From positions 124,001 to 188,000 of the forward strand of contig JAMPXP010000011.1 of NCBI GenBank assembly GCA_023701135.1: a stretch of DNA of 64,000 nt. The letters run 5' to 3'. Below, piece after piece: positions 26,739-36,927 of the stretch. How positions within the stretch are numbered: position 1 is the first letter of the stretch; each line of letters begins with the position of its first letter. The notes beneath the pieces are model-generated. The model was given only the letters and a program-made list of their open reading frames with translations. It had not been told where the DNA came from and made no database searches. This DNA is from Desulfobacula sp. (GTDB taxonomy: Bacteria > Desulfobacterota > Desulfobacteria > Desulfobacterales > Desulfobacteraceae). The translations under genes were made by a program, and so were the position numbers.

Positions 26739-27677
26739 GTGATCCCCACCATTAAAAAAGGGTTCAGCGTAAGGGCGGCTTTGCTTCTGGCCATGATGAT
26801 CCTTGTTGCGCCCTGGCTCCGGACAGCCGGGGCCCAGGACCAGCCCTACCACCGCCTGGTCATCCTGGGAGACCCGCATCTGCCGGGCCGGTTTATTGAA
26901 AAAAAGGAAGCCGTCCTAAAGACCATCAATTCTTGGGAAGATGTGGATATGGTCATTGCCGTGGGGGATATCTGTTCCGACTGGGGCAGCGACGAAGAAT
27001 ACCGGGCCGCTGGAGATTTTTTCAGCCGGTTGAAAAAATCCTTTTTCCCCATTGCCGGAAATCATGACTATATTTACGAAACTCCGGCCAGGCCGGAAGG
27101 CGGGCTTGTGGTGGCCCCAAGGCCGGTCCAGGAGGCAAAGCTCCAAAAATTCCGGGAGACCTTTAATCTGCCGGATTATTTTTATGCAAAACCCGTGGGC
27201 GGCTTTCGCCTGATCTTTCTTTCCTCCGATCATATTGATTTTCTGTCCGGCATGTCGGAACGGCAATTGGCCTTTTTCCGCTCCGAACTGGAGGCCAACC
27301 GGCAAACCCCCACCATTGTGGTTTTCCACGGCCCCCTGAAGGACACCCTCAAAAATTACCGGAGGTGGATCAATACTCCGGGCTTTATTGCCCAGCCCCA
27401 TGAAGAGATTCATGAGCTTCTGAAACAAAACCCCCAGGTCTTTCTATGGGTGTCCGGCCACACCCATACCCCGCCCCTTGAGGAAAGCTTTGCCTCACCC
27501 GTCAATGTTTACCAGGGACAGGTCACCAATATCCACAACAAGGACATGAACCGCGGGGACATCTGGACCAATTCGATTTTCCTGTATCCGGACAAGGTTG
27601 TCGTCAAAACCTGGGACCACCAGACCAACGACTGGCTGCCCCTTCTTGAACGGGTCATCCCGGTACCGAAACTCTGA
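26739..27677 (+). CDS. Exported calcineurin-like metallophosphoesterase
   Basis: 312 residues. A signal peptide or anchor (residues 12-31, ending AGA) precedes the phosphoesterase motifs GDPHLPG, GDICSDWG, GNHDYI, FHGPL and SGHTHTPP, which bind a two-metal centre. The enzyme is probably periplasmic and hydrolyses a phosphoester of unknown nature. GTG 26739 is preceded by AGAGGAGGAAGAAAG. Confidence 0.82.
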   Translation: MIPTIKKGFSVRAALLLAMMILVAPWLRTAGAQDQPYHRLVILGDPHLPGRFIEKKEAVLKTINSWEDVDMVIAVGDICSDWGSDEEYRAAGDFFSRLKKSFFPIAGNHDYIYETPARPEGGLVVAPRPVQEAKLQKFRETFNLPDYFYAKPVGGFRLIFLSSDHIDFLSGMSERQLAFFRSELEANRQTPTIVVFHGPLKDTLKNYRRWINTPGFIAQPHEEIHELLKQNPQVFLWVSGHTHTPPLEESFASPVNVYQGQVTNIHNKDMNRGDIWTNSIFLYPDKVVVKTWDHQTNDWLPLLERVIPVPKL

Positions 27678-27884
27678 TCAAGAATACACATTCTTTGAGT
27701 GAAGGAAAATGCAATACAGTCTCACCTGTTTTTTCCCATGGAACCGGATATCTCTTTACACCCGTCATTTCTCCTTGTATCCTTGAAAAAAACGCGGCCG
27801 GACTATTTTACGAAAGGATTAAATCAAACCGGGAAAAGGGCCATTAACAAAAGGGGTTCCCCGGCAGAAAAAGATTTAATAGGC

Positions 27885-28859
27885 ATGATGACATTGGCTT
27901 TTCTCGCTATTATTTTTGGCCTGGCGCTCCTGGTCTGGAGCGCCGACCTTTTTGTGGAAGGTTCGGCCTCCGTAGCACACCATTTCGGCATGCCTCCGCT
28001 CTTGATCGGCATTGTCATTGTCGGTTTCGGCACTTCCGCACCGGAAATGGTGGTATCCGCCATCTCCTCATACCAGGGAAATCCCGGCATTGCCCTGGGC
28101 AACGCCTATGGATCAAACATCACCAATATAGGCCTCATTCTAGGTCTGACTGCATTGATCGGCCCCATCACTGTCCATTCCCAGGTATTGCGCAAAGAAC
28201 TCCCCATCCTTATCTGTATCACGGCCCTGGCCGCCTGGCAGATCTGGGACGGACAGATCACCCGTGTCGATGCACTGGTCTTGCTTGGGGTATTCGGCGG
28301 GCTTATGGCCTGGACCATCCGGGAAGGCCTTCAAAAAAGGATTGATCCCCTGGGAACAGACATAGAACAGGAACTGAATGCCCATGCCATGCCCTTGCAA
28401 CGGGCGATTCTGTGGCTGTTCCTGGGACTGATCCTGTTGATTGTCAGTTCCCGCATCCTGGTCTGGGGAGCGGTGGAAATTGCCCATGGCTTTGGTGTCA
28501 GCGACCTGATCATCGGCCTGACCATAGTGGCCACCGGCACATCACTGCCGGAAATGGCCTCATCCATCATTGCCATCCGAAAGGGGGAAGATGACATTGC
28601 CCTGGGAAACATTCTCGGGTCCAACCTATTTAATACCCTGGCCGTAGTGGGTATTGCAGGAATTATTCATCCCATGTCCGTGGGGCCGGATGTTTTCTCC
28701 CGGGACATTCTCGTCATGGCCTTGCTGACCGTCTCCCTGTTTGTTTTCAGCTATGGGTTCCGAAATCCGGGACGCGTTAACCGGGCTGAAGGCGCTGTTT
28801 TGCTGGCCTGTTATATCGGGTACACGGCCTACCTTGTCAACACGGCCTTTCATCATTGA
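27885..28859 (+). CDS. Sodium/calcium exchanger family membrane protein (CaCA, YrbG-like)
   Basis: 324 residues from ATG 27885, which gives the family's usual length (YrbG 325). The two alpha repeats carry GFGTSAPEMVVS (near residue 47) and ATGTSLPEMASS (near residue 216), the acidic ion-binding sites. About ten membrane helices. It exchanges cations across the inner membrane. A longer in-frame extension from 27699 lacks features of a membrane protein and is rejected. Confidence 0.82.
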   Translation: MMTLAFLAIIFGLALLVWSADLFVEGSASVAHHFGMPPLLIGIVIVGFGTSAPEMVVSAISSYQGNPGIALGNAYGSNITNIGLILGLTALIGPITVHSQVLRKELPILICITALAAWQIWDGQITRVDALVLLGVFGGLMAWTIREGLQKRIDPLGTDIEQELNAHAMPLQRAILWLFLGLILLIVSSRILVWGAVEIAHGFGVSDLIIGLTIVATGTSLPEMASSIIAIRKGEDDIALGNILGSNLFNTLAVVGIAGIIHPMSVGPDVFSRDILVMALLTVSLFVFSYGFRNPGRVNRAEGAVLLACYIGYTAYLVNTAFHH

Positions 28860-28908
28860 CACGAGACAAGCCGATCTGACCTGAAGGGCCTTATTGAAAC
28901 GTATCGGG

Positions 28909-30531
28909 TCATTCCTTCCGGGCCTCCAGTATTCGTAAAACCCTTTTGCAGCTTTTCTCCGCCCTTTTTTTCATATCTTCGGCCAGTTTCAGGGTTTTGT
29001 TTCGATAGGCCTCATCCCGGATGCCCGCCATATTGATGTTAACATTTTTATAGGCCCCCCAGATCCCGGTTTCCATGGCTCTTGCCCCGACTTCGATATC
29101 CGACTTTGAGGCGATATTGGCGTATTTGGCCGTTTCGATCATGGCATCCCAGGCCCCATCGGCCAAGGCCATGGTGGCAAGGGGCACCTCAATGGCCTTT
29201 TTCAGGCCTTCCTGGAGTCTTGCCTGCTTTTCCTTTCTTTCTTTCTCTGTCTCCTCCGGCAGGCGCAACGCCTCCACATAATCCTTAAAGGCATTGGTAT
29301 CGGCGTCGATCATGGGGATGAGGGCCCTGGACGCCTCATGGAGGGGAGGAATGATCTTTCTCATTTTCCCGTCCAGGGCTTCGAATTTGCGGACCCCCTG
29401 GGTCAGTTTGGCGGCCATGGACCCCAGGCCGGCGCCCATGGCCGCCATGGCTGCCGCTACGGACCCGCCGCCGGGGGCCGTGCTTCTGGACGCCACTTCA
29501 TCAATGAACTGCCGGACGGTGAGGCCTGCCAGGGGTTCTGTTTTTTCCTCGGCAATGATGTATTCAATGATCTTTTCCCCCGGAATAAAGGGCGCCACGG
29601 AATTGAGGCCCAGGCGGTCAATGGCCAGCCTGACCTTCTGGTCCTCGTCCAGGATGAAGAGATTTTCCTTTTCCATATAATATTCGGCGGCCATGAGGAC
29701 GGCGTCAAGGGGGATAACCCCAACGATTTCAGACCCGGCCGGGGCCACCTTGAGTTTTTTGGCCTCTTTTTTGACCTCCTCATACAGGATATGGGGCGGG
29801 GTGACATGATAATGGGTCAGATTCACCGTGACCTGGGAAAGGTTGTAATCCTTGACATACCATCCCATGCCCTTGACCTCTTTCAATTTCCCGGGATCCT
29901 CGGGCCCCCGGCCCGCCTCCCTGAGATTCAGGGCGATCCTGTGGGCCTGGTTGGCGGTGCACAGAAGATTGACATTATAGGCAATGAGAAAAAACCTTGC
30001 CCCTGTAACCGTTGCTCCCCATTCCGGGATAAATTGGGCCGGGCCGAAATCCGGGACCCATTCCTTTTTCATGATTTTCTGTGGCAGCCCCTCATACTGG
30101 CCTTCCCGGATCTGGGGCAGGGTTTTGCGGTATTCCCGGCCTGCCGAGGCTTCATAGAGATACACCGGTACGCCCAGTTCTTCAGCGAGCCGCCGTCCGA
30201 AAACCGTTGAAACGGCCACGCAGTCTTCCATACTCACCCCGGCCACGGGGATAAAGGGGCAGACGTCCAAGGCACCCATGCGGTGGTGCTCGCCTGTATG
30301 GGTTCTCATGTCAATCTTCCGCCGGGCTATCCTGGCTGCGGCCAGTGCCCCTTCCACCACGGATTCCGGGTCTCCCACAAAGGTATAGACCGTCCTGTTG
30401 GTGGACATTCCCGGATCCACATCCAGGAGGCGGCAGCCTTTGGTATTCCGGATGGCGGCAGCAATGGCCTCTATGGTTTCCCTGTTCCGGCCTTCACTGA
30501 AATTGGGCACACATTCGACTATTTTTCTCAT
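28909..30531 (-). CDS. ftcD: Glutamate formimidoyltransferase / formimidoyl-THF cyclodeaminase fusion
   Basis: 540 residues. The N-terminal 330 residues are the formimidoyltransferase (ECVPNFSEGRN at residue 6, TNRTVYTFVG and MRTHTGEHHRMGALDV). The C-terminal part from about residue 340 (TVRQFIDEVASRSTAPGGGS) is the cyclodeaminase. Together they move the formimino group from formiminoglutamate to tetrahydrofolate and release ammonia, yielding methenyl-THF, in histidine breakdown. AAGGAACCTGCC precedes ATG 30531. No hut genes are close. The fusion is common but not universal in bacteria. Confidence 0.9.
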   Translation of the reverse strand: MRKIVECVPNFSEGRNRETIEAIAAAIRNTKGCRLLDVDPGMSTNRTVYTFVGDPESVVEGALAAARIARRKIDMRTHTGEHHRMGALDVCPFIPVAGVSMEDCVAVSTVFGRRLAEELGVPVYLYEASAGREYRKTLPQIREGQYEGLPQKIMKKEWVPDFGPAQFIPEWGATVTGARFFLIAYNVNLLCTANQAHRIALNLREAGRGPEDPGKLKEVKGMGWYVKDYNLSQVTVNLTHYHVTPPHILYEEVKKEAKKLKVAPAGSEIVGVIPLDAVLMAAEYYMEKENLFILDEDQKVRLAIDRLGLNSVAPFIPGEKIIEYIIAEEKTEPLAGLTVRQFIDEVASRSTAPGGGSVAAAMAAMGAGLGSMAAKLTQGVRKFEALDGKMRKIIPPLHEASRALIPMIDADTNAFKDYVEALRLPEETEKERKEKQARLQEGLKKAIEVPLATMALADGAWDAMIETAKYANIASKSDIEVGARAMETGIWGAYKNVNINMAGIRDEAYRNKTLKLAEDMKKRAEKSCKRVLRILEARKE

Positions 30532-30545
30532 GGCAGGTTCCTTTT

Positions 30546-33401
30546 TTATGACATATCCTCAAGATAGAGGATCAAATCTTTCAGCGGCATGGGTTTGGCA
30601 TAATAATACCCCTGAATCAGATCACATTTATATTTGGCAAGCAGCTCAAATTGTTCTTTTGTTTCCACACCCTCGGCAACGACTTCTATTCCTAAATTCT
30701 TAGCCATCAGAATGATGGTTTCCACAATATTGGCATCGTTCTGATCGGTTGTCATATCGTCAATAAAGGATTTGTCTATTTTCAGGGTACTGATGGGCAG
30801 TTTCTTCAAATAATACAAAGACGAATACCCGGTCCCGAAATCGTCTATGGCAATGGAAACCCCTTCTGTTTTCAGGACGTTTAATTTTTCTACGGTGGAT
30901 TTAAGATCGGTTATCATGGTGGTTTCGGTGATCTCGATCTCTATGGATGAGGCGGCAAGCAGATGGGAGCTGACCACCTTAAGGATATTGTCCGCAAAAT
31001 CAGGCTGTTTAAATTCCAGGGGGGAGATATTGACTGAAAGCGTCAGGGGAAAGGCAAACCGTTCTTTAAGAATTTTCAGGCCCTTGCAGGCTTCTTCCAG
31101 GACGTACCGGCTCAATTGCAGAATCAGTCCGGTTTCCTCGGCCATGGGAATAAACTCGCCCGGACTGACGGGGGCGCCGTCCTGTTTTTGCCAGCGGACC
31201 AGGGCTTCCAGGCCCAGCACGCAATTTGTGGCCGGGTCTACCTTGGGTTGATAATAGACCCTGAATTCTTTTTGGGTGAGGGCCGTCCTGAATTCCTTCA
31301 CCATCTCCATCTTGTACAGAGCCAGACGGTTCAACTCCGGCGTGAACATATGATACCGGTTCTTTCCGCTGATTTTAGACTGGTACATGGCCATATCCGC
31401 ATTTTTCATCAACAGGTCAGCATCGGCCCCGTCTTCCGGATAAAGGGTGATTCCGACACTGAGGGAAATCAGGAGTTCATGTCCGTCTATGACAAAAGGC
31501 GCTTTCATGGCTTCGAATAACCGGTCGGCCAGTTCCAGAACCTCCTTTTGAAATTTAATATCCCCGGCAATCACAAGGAACTCATCACCGCCCAGCCGCG
31601 CAACGGTATCCTGCTCCCGGATGATCTTCCTCAAACGGTCCCCCAGCGTTTGCAGAAGAACATCACCGCTTGCATGGCCCAGGCTGTCATTGAAAAATTT
31701 AAAATTATCCATATCCAAAAAGATGACGGCAACCATGGTGTGCTGCCTTCTGGCGGCTTTCAGGGCCATGGAAAGCCTATCCCGGACAAGATACCGGTTG
31801 GGAAGGCCGGTTAATTCATCATGGTAGGCCTGATGTTGGATTTTCTCCTGCTGAAGCTTCATCTCCGAAATATCATGAAACACGGCCACATAATGGGATA
31901 TTTCCCCGTCATCCTGCTTTATGGAATTGATGCTGAGAATTTCCGGATAGGCTTCCCCGTTTTTCCTTCTGTTCCAGATTTCTCCGGCCCAGTATCCCCT
32001 GGTCTTTAACTGGTCCCACATCTCTTTATAAAAAGCGTCATCATGCCGGTTGGATTTGAGAATTCTCGGGTTCTGCCCGGCCGCCTCTTCCCGGCTGTAT
32101 CCCGTGATATCCGTAAAGGCCTGGTTTACATCAAGAATATGGCCATCGGCATCGGTGATGCTGATGCCTTCCAGGGCATTTTCAAACACTTTTTTAAAAA
32201 TGTTTAATTGTGCGGCCGCCTTGATCCTTTCCTCGATTTCCCGGTTCAATTCATGATGGACGGTTTTCAGCCTGGCCATATAGGCATTAAAATGGGCCGC
32301 CAGCCGACCGATTTCACCACTGGCGGTTTCTTCAGCCCGGATGTCGAACACGCCTGAATCCGCCTGCTCCATTTCCCGGGCGAGTCTGACCAGGGGCCGG
32401 GTGATGGATCGGCCCAGGTAAAGGCTGAAGGGAAGGAGAATCAGAAGGATCATGAGGATGGCGGCCAGGATAATCTGGTGGATCCGGTTGAGCTGCTGCC
32501 GGATCTCATCGGAATATACCGAGGACACCACAAACCAGTCCAGGGATGGGATATGATGGGAGAAAAACAATCTTTCCCTTGGGGCTTCCCCCTGTTTTTC
32601 ATGCCATTCCATCCGGATTGTCCCGGTCCCGGCCCGCTTCATTTCAGCGAGAAGGGCTGCCCAGGATTCAGAATCCTTTAAAAGGGAAAGATTTCCCGTT
32701 AATTGCCGGTGCACCAGGAAATTACCCTCACCGTCCATGATAAAGGAAGAACCGGATTGGCCGAACTGGAAAGACAGGATAGCGGCTTGAATATCCCGGA
32801 TATCGAACAGGGCAATGAATTCTTCCCGGTAGCTGGAAACTGATACAATCCAGTCCCAGGGTTCAAAATAGGCCATATAAAGGACCTTCTCCCGCTCCTT
32901 GTCTTCTCCGGGATTTTTCCAGGTATACGCCACATAGCCTTTTTTTTCGAGGATCTGCTTCTGGGATAATTCATATTCGGATACATTCCTATTTTTCATG
33001 CCTTCAACGGGATGAACGGCAAGGGTGGCGTCGCTGGTCAAGGCATAGATATATCCTGTTTTCCCTATGGGCTGGTTCAGAAGGATTTTTTCACCCATTT
33101 CTTTGGCCTCGGCAAGATCCATCTTCCCTGCGGCCGCCTCCTTATGGAGTTGATCCAGCATGTCCACGTTTTTTTCGCCTATGCCCCGCAAATAATTATG
33201 AATAGAGGCATTAACCGTGGTATCGATCATTTTCTGGATGGAAACGACGGAAGCCGTCAGATCCTTGACCATGTTTTTTTCCACGGTATTTTTCACCAGT
33301 GAATTGATGGCCCAGCCCGTGGTGATAAGGGCAAACAGGATCAGGAAGGTGTTCCACAGCATCAATTGATATCGCAGGGACAGTTTTTTTAGAATTTTCA
33401 T
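30546..33401 (-). CDS. Membrane Cache-HAMP-PAS-GGDEF-EAL protein
   Basis: 951 residues. A first membrane helix at residues 15-35, a periplasmic double-Cache-type sensor, a second helix near 310-330, HAMP (about 335-385), PAS (about 405-515) with SITDADGHILDVN, a GGDEF domain with intact LGGDEF and an EAL domain with LEALVRW and DDFGTGYSS. Both cyclase and phosphodiesterase sites look intact, so it may make or break cyclic di-GMP depending on the signal. It lies four bases after mtnN and lacks its own ribosome site, so translation is coupled. Confidence 0.88.
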   Translation of the reverse strand: MKILKKLSLRYQLMLWNTFLILFALITTGWAINSLVKNTVEKNMVKDLTASVVSIQKMIDTTVNASIHNYLRGIGEKNVDMLDQLHKEAAAGKMDLAEAKEMGEKILLNQPIGKTGYIYALTSDATLAVHPVEGMKNRNVSEYELSQKQILEKKGYVAYTWKNPGEDKEREKVLYMAYFEPWDWIVSVSSYREEFIALFDIRDIQAAILSFQFGQSGSSFIMDGEGNFLVHRQLTGNLSLLKDSESWAALLAEMKRAGTGTIRMEWHEKQGEAPRERLFFSHHIPSLDWFVVSSVYSDEIRQQLNRIHQIILAAILMILLILLPFSLYLGRSITRPLVRLAREMEQADSGVFDIRAEETASGEIGRLAAHFNAYMARLKTVHHELNREIEERIKAAAQLNIFKKVFENALEGISITDADGHILDVNQAFTDITGYSREEAAGQNPRILKSNRHDDAFYKEMWDQLKTRGYWAGEIWNRRKNGEAYPEILSINSIKQDDGEISHYVAVFHDISEMKLQQEKIQHQAYHDELTGLPNRYLVRDRLSMALKAARRQHTMVAVIFLDMDNFKFFNDSLGHASGDVLLQTLGDRLRKIIREQDTVARLGGDEFLVIAGDIKFQKEVLELADRLFEAMKAPFVIDGHELLISLSVGITLYPEDGADADLLMKNADMAMYQSKISGKNRYHMFTPELNRLALYKMEMVKEFRTALTQKEFRVYYQPKVDPATNCVLGLEALVRWQKQDGAPVSPGEFIPMAEETGLILQLSRYVLEEACKGLKILKERFAFPLTLSVNISPLEFKQPDFADNILKVVSSHLLAASSIEIEITETTMITDLKSTVEKLNVLKTEGVSIAIDDFGTGYSSLYYLKKLPISTLKIDKSFIDDMTTDQNDANIVETIILMAKNLGIEVVAEGVETKEQFELLAKYKCDLIQGYYYAKPMPLKDLILYLEDMS

Positions 33402-33405
33402 AACA

Positions 33406-34107
33406 TTAAAGCCGGCGAAGGGTTCCTAATATGAGCTTGCAAAGCATTTCAGAGCTTTTGGACAGAAACGCATCAAATTCTTCAACGGCTTTATCCCCGG
33501 CCTTATCGGACATGATCCGGATGATGACAAAGGGAATCCCGTTTATCTTACACGTATAGCCCACGGAGCCGCCTTCCATTTCGGTACAGGCGGCTCCGAA
33601 TTCCCGCTGAAGCCATTTGATGGTGGCCGGGTCGGAAATAAAACTGTCTCCCGATACAATGGTTCCCACCATCAGGGCCGGAGGGTTCTGCATTTCCTCG
33701 GACAATTGATCAAAGGCCCTGGTCGCGGCTTCTATCAAGCCGGGGTCGGCGGCGATGAGGCGGTCCTGATTCGCGAGTTCCCCGTGGCGCCGGCCAAAGG
33801 CCGTCAAATCGATATCAAACTGGACGACATGGGAGGAGATCACCACATCCCCCTGTCCAAGACCCATGAGCAACGCCCCGGCCACTCCGCCGAAAATGAT
33901 TTTTTCGCACTGGAACCGGTCGATCAGGATCTGGGTGCAGATGGCGGCGTTGACCTTGCCGATGCCGCACCGGATGACGGAGACCTCCATCTTCCCCAGT
34001 TTTCCGCAATGGAACAGATTCCCGGCTTTTTCCACGGTTATGCGATCCGTTAATGCCTCCCGGATCAAGTTCACCTCTTCGTCCAGGGCGCCAAGGATTC
34101 CTATCAT
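33406..34107 (-). CDS. mtnN: 5'-methylthioadenosine/S-adenosylhomocysteine nucleosidase
   Basis: 233 residues. IGILGALDEEVNLIREAL at residue 2, VRCGIGKVNAA-like VIRCGIGKVNAA, FGGVAGAL, TEMEGGSVGY and RIMSDKAGDKAV are the family landmarks, including the catalytic glutamate and aspartate. The enzyme removes adenine from S-adenosylhomocysteine and methylthioadenosine. GGGGTAATC precedes ATG 34107. It is coupled to the cyclic di-GMP gene downstream. Confidence 0.9.
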   Translation of the reverse strand: MIGILGALDEEVNLIREALTDRITVEKAGNLFHCGKLGKMEVSVIRCGIGKVNAAICTQILIDRFQCEKIIFGGVAGALLMGLGQGDVVISSHVVQFDIDLTAFGRRHGELANQDRLIAADPGLIEAATRAFDQLSEEMQNPPALMVGTIVSGDSFISDPATIKWLQREFGAACTEMEGGSVGYTCKINGIPFVIIRIMSDKAGDKAVEEFDAFLSKSSEMLCKLILGTLRRL

Positions 34108-34404
34108 GATTACCCCTTTAATGGATTTTGGGTTCTATAAAAATTTGGCTTTATTTATTTACCGCTTATTCATTTCAGGTCATCAACAGTCCTGATAATA
34201 ACACCTTTTAAAAGGGCATTCAATGGCTCCATCGGCAACATTTTCAAAAGCAGATGATATTGCAGATATTCTTAAGACATATGAGGAACATTGCTTTTGT
34301 TTCAAACAAAATACCGTTCCATGATTGATTAGTGCCCAGCCATGTGGCATATAGTTTCTGGATACTGACAAACCTACCCTATATAAAATGAAATAAAAGG
34401 CTTT
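34108..34404. other. Intergenic region
   Basis: An AT-rich divergent gap between mtnN and the diguanylate cyclase gene. No RNA gene, promoter or operator stands out. Confidence 0.4.
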
Positions 34405-35520
34405 ATGGATAAATCAAATTTTAAAATCACTAAAGAAATGGCGCTTCAAGCTAATGAGGATATTGCCAAACGATCCATTACAGGCAGCTATATTTATCTG
34501 GTGATATGGTTTTCTATTATTATCCCTCACAAGTTTTATGAGAGAAGTCCTCAACTCTGTTTATGGTTGACATTAACATTGATAATACTCGCAGCCGCAA
34601 GGATTGGTTTGATTATCAATTTTAACCGGATCTATCAGAAAAACCCAAAGGTGTGGAAGATTGTATTCTTCACGGTTATTTGGTCAATTGCCTTGATCTG
34701 GGGGATGTTTTGTGCAATGACTTTCCTCTTTCCTGAGATAGGTTACATGTCTTTGTCATTTATCGTGGCTACTGCCGGGTTAACAGGTGGGGGCGTTTCT
34801 GCATTGGTTCCGAGCAGAGCATTAACTTTGGGGCTGCTTACGGCGCTTCTTGCCCCTGGAGGATTTGTAATACTTATCTCTGATACCTATAACGTCTCTG
34901 TTAGTATCATATTTTTGGTCTACTGGATTGGAATGTATGCTGTTACAAAGAACCAACACCGTGAATATTGGCAGGGCCTTGAAGCTTCTTTTTTACTTAA
35001 AGAATACGCTGTTGAGCTTGAGCAGTTGAATACCCTGGATGGACTGACAGGTTTAAAAAACAGGGTGTTTTTTGATCAGACTTTGAAACAAGAGATGAAG
35101 AGGGCTTTGAGAATTCAGTCTCATCTTTCTTTGCTGTTTATTGATATTGATTATTTCAAAAAAATTAATGATGTTCATGGCCATCTTGTAGGCGATGAAT
35201 GTTTACGTCGTATATCGTCTCTGCTTAAAGAACTTATCAGAAGGGATACAGATACAGTAGCTCGTTATGGCGGAGAGGAATTTGCCATAATACTCCCGAA
35301 TAATAATAAGGAACAGGCGATTATTATGGCTGAGAAAATCAGGCACAAGGTAGAAGTGATGAAGCTACCATATGGAGAAACCCATATTGCTTTGACAATC
35401 AGTATCGGTGTTTCAAGCATGGTGCCAGAACTTGGCATGTCTGAAGAGGCCTTCATTGAAAGGGCTGATAATAATCTTTATAAAGCAAAACATAATGGCC
35501 GAAATCAGACAGTAGGATAA
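34405..35520 (+). CDS. Membrane diguanylate cyclase
   Basis: 371 residues. Six hydrophobic segments (residues 28-195) precede a GGDEF domain with GGEEF at 289-293 and an RxxD inhibitory site just before it (RDTD). The sequence DGLTGLKNR starts the domain. The enzyme makes cyclic di-GMP at the inner membrane and should be product-inhibited. AT-richer than the neighbours, in line with later acquisition. AAAGGCTTT precedes ATG 34405. Confidence 0.87.
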   Translation: MDKSNFKITKEMALQANEDIAKRSITGSYIYLVIWFSIIIPHKFYERSPQLCLWLTLTLIILAAARIGLIINFNRIYQKNPKVWKIVFFTVIWSIALIWGMFCAMTFLFPEIGYMSLSFIVATAGLTGGGVSALVPSRALTLGLLTALLAPGGFVILISDTYNVSVSIIFLVYWIGMYAVTKNQHREYWQGLEASFLLKEYAVELEQLNTLDGLTGLKNRVFFDQTLKQEMKRALRIQSHLSLLFIDIDYFKKINDVHGHLVGDECLRRISSLLKELIRRDTDTVARYGGEEFAIILPNNNKEQAIIMAEKIRHKVEVMKLPYGETHIALTISIGVSSMVPELGMSEEAFIERADNNLYKAKHNGRNQTVG

Positions 35521-35730
35521 TTAATTAATCTTCCAGCAATCAGTATTAGGGCTCACTAACAGTAACACTTACTTGCATTATCATTCAGAGGCCCAAAACT
35601 AAAGATGCACCTATCTGAACCTCATGAACAATCAAAAAGACCGGCATTACCAAGTCTCCCGCGCCCAAATGTTCCGGCCGCCGGTTAAAAAGAAGCTGTT
35701 CAGGAATGAGAATTCAGGGAAGGATAGCCC

Positions 35731-36243
35731 ATGAAAACAGAACCCGGAACCTATGCCCTGATTCTTGAATGCGCGGTGCGGGCCGAACTGCGTATCGGCT
35801 GCAGGCTGCGGATGGAGACGGAACCGGGCTATTATATTTATGTGGGCAGCGCCTTTGGGCCGGGCGGGGTCAGGGCACGGGTATCCCGGCATTTGCAAAG
35901 GAAAAAGGCAAAACGCTGGCATATTGATTTTCTGAGGGAATCCGTCACCTTCCGGGAAGTCTGGTACAGTCATGCGCCGAAACATCTGGAGCATGAGTGG
36001 GCCCGGATCTTCCAGGATATGGCCGGGGTTCTTCCCGTTGAAAGGTTTGGATGCACGGATTGCAAATGCCGGTCCCATCTGTTCCGGACCCCGGAACACC
36101 CTGATTTAGACGTATTTTCCAGGAGGGCGGGCGGGAAAATGGAAGTCTGCGGGGTTACCGGGGCGGGATTACCGGAGCCGGGCGGCTTTCCAATGCCTCG
36201 GGGCAGAGCATCTCTGTGTCGAGACGTGTTTTATAATTTTTGA
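35731..36243 (+). CDS. DUF123 / GIY-YIG nuclease-like protein
   Basis: 170 residues. GYYIYVGSAFGPGGVRARVSRH (near residue 33) is the GIY-YIG-like core of DUF123, with KRWHIDFL and the Cys set GCTDCKCRSHLF typical of the family. The last 45 residues do not look like the family, so the gene may be extended by a point change past the usual stop. The role is unknown; relatives are sometimes fused to endonuclease III. GGGAAGGATAGCCC precedes ATG 35731. Confidence 0.78.
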   Translation: MKTEPGTYALILECAVRAELRIGCRLRMETEPGYYIYVGSAFGPGGVRARVSRHLQRKKAKRWHIDFLRESVTFREVWYSHAPKHLEHEWARIFQDMAGVLPVERFGCTDCKCRSHLFRTPEHPDLDVFSRRAGGKMEVCGVTGAGLPEPGGFPMPRGRASLCRDVFYNF

Positions 36244-36331
36244 GACAGTCTGATACAGGTGTGATACACATGTGCTGAATCCGATTATTCAAGAAACGCG
36301 GATAAACTGACTGTTATCGTAAAAAAACCGA

Positions 36332-36346
36332 TGGCATGCTTCATGC
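36332..36346 (+). promoter_or_regulatory. Candidate sigma-54 promoter upstream of the flavodoxin gene
   Basis: TGGCATG at 36332-36338 with GG and GC separated by 10 bases (36333-36334 and 36345-36346) fits the -24/-12 layout. The -12 element is ATGC rather than TTGC, so confidence is modest. Confidence 0.35.
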
Positions 36347-36423
36347 TATATTACGCCGTATTGACATCAATGGGTTTTCAGAACCCGTCAATGGCGATTT
36401 TAACCGATAACAGGAGACAAAAG

Positions 36424-36870
36424 ATGAAAAAAATTTTGATCGCGTATACCAGCAGGGCCGGCACGACTGAAAAAATGGCAGATTATCTGGCCGAGGGCGT
36501 CCGGATGACCGGACATGAGACTGAAGTTAAAAAAATATCGTCCATCACATCGGAAAAAGACCTGGCCGGATTTGACGGATATCTTTTCGGATGCCCCACC
36601 TACCATAAAGATCTGACCAGCGGCATGAAACAATTTCTCTTTCTGGCTGAAAAAGCCAATCTGACCGGAAAAATGGGGGGCGCCTTCGGGTCCCATACCC
36701 ACAGCGGCGAGGCGGCCCCCATGATTTATGAAACCATGCAGCATGTGTTTAAAATGGATGTGACGGAACTGGGGCCCTTGAATCTGACGGAAGCCATGAT
36801 GAAAACCAGTGAAGGCCCTAAGGCGTGTCAGCAATACGGCAAGGCCCTAGGCCATAAATTTAAAAACTAG
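36424..36870 (+). CDS. Flavodoxin-like FMN protein
   Basis: 148 residues from ATG 36424, which has AACAGGAGACAAAG before it. The FMN phosphate loop is TSRAGTTEKMA near residue 10; later LFGCPTYHKDL and GAFGSHTHSGEA mark the isoalloxazine loops. It carries electrons at low potential or has a related reductase role. It precedes the selenocysteine peroxiredoxin by 57 bases and may be its reducing partner, which is inference from position. Confidence 0.82.
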   Translation: MKKILIAYTSRAGTTEKMADYLAEGVRMTGHETEVKKISSITSEKDLAGFDGYLFGCPTYHKDLTSGMKQFLFLAEKANLTGKMGGAFGSHTHSGEAAPMIYETMQHVFKMDVTELGPLNLTEAMMKTSEGPKACQQYGKALGHKFKN

Positions 36871-36871
36871 T

Positions 36872-36891
36872 GCGGCGGATCATACCGCCGC
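36872..36891 (+). other. GC-rich hairpin between flavodoxin and peroxiredoxin genes
   Basis: GCGGCGG (36872-36878) and CCGCCGC (36885-36891) form a 7-bp stem with a 6-base loop. There is no T-run, so it is more likely a processing or stabilising hairpin than a terminator. Confidence 0.45.
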
Positions 36892-36927
36892 ATGAACATA
36901 TCAACCATCTACCATCAAGGAGGGCCT

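Noticed and set aside
27699-27884. N-terminal extension of the CaCA exchanger
   Set aside because: The extra 62 residues have no membrane or signal features, and the start at 27885 gives the family's normal length.
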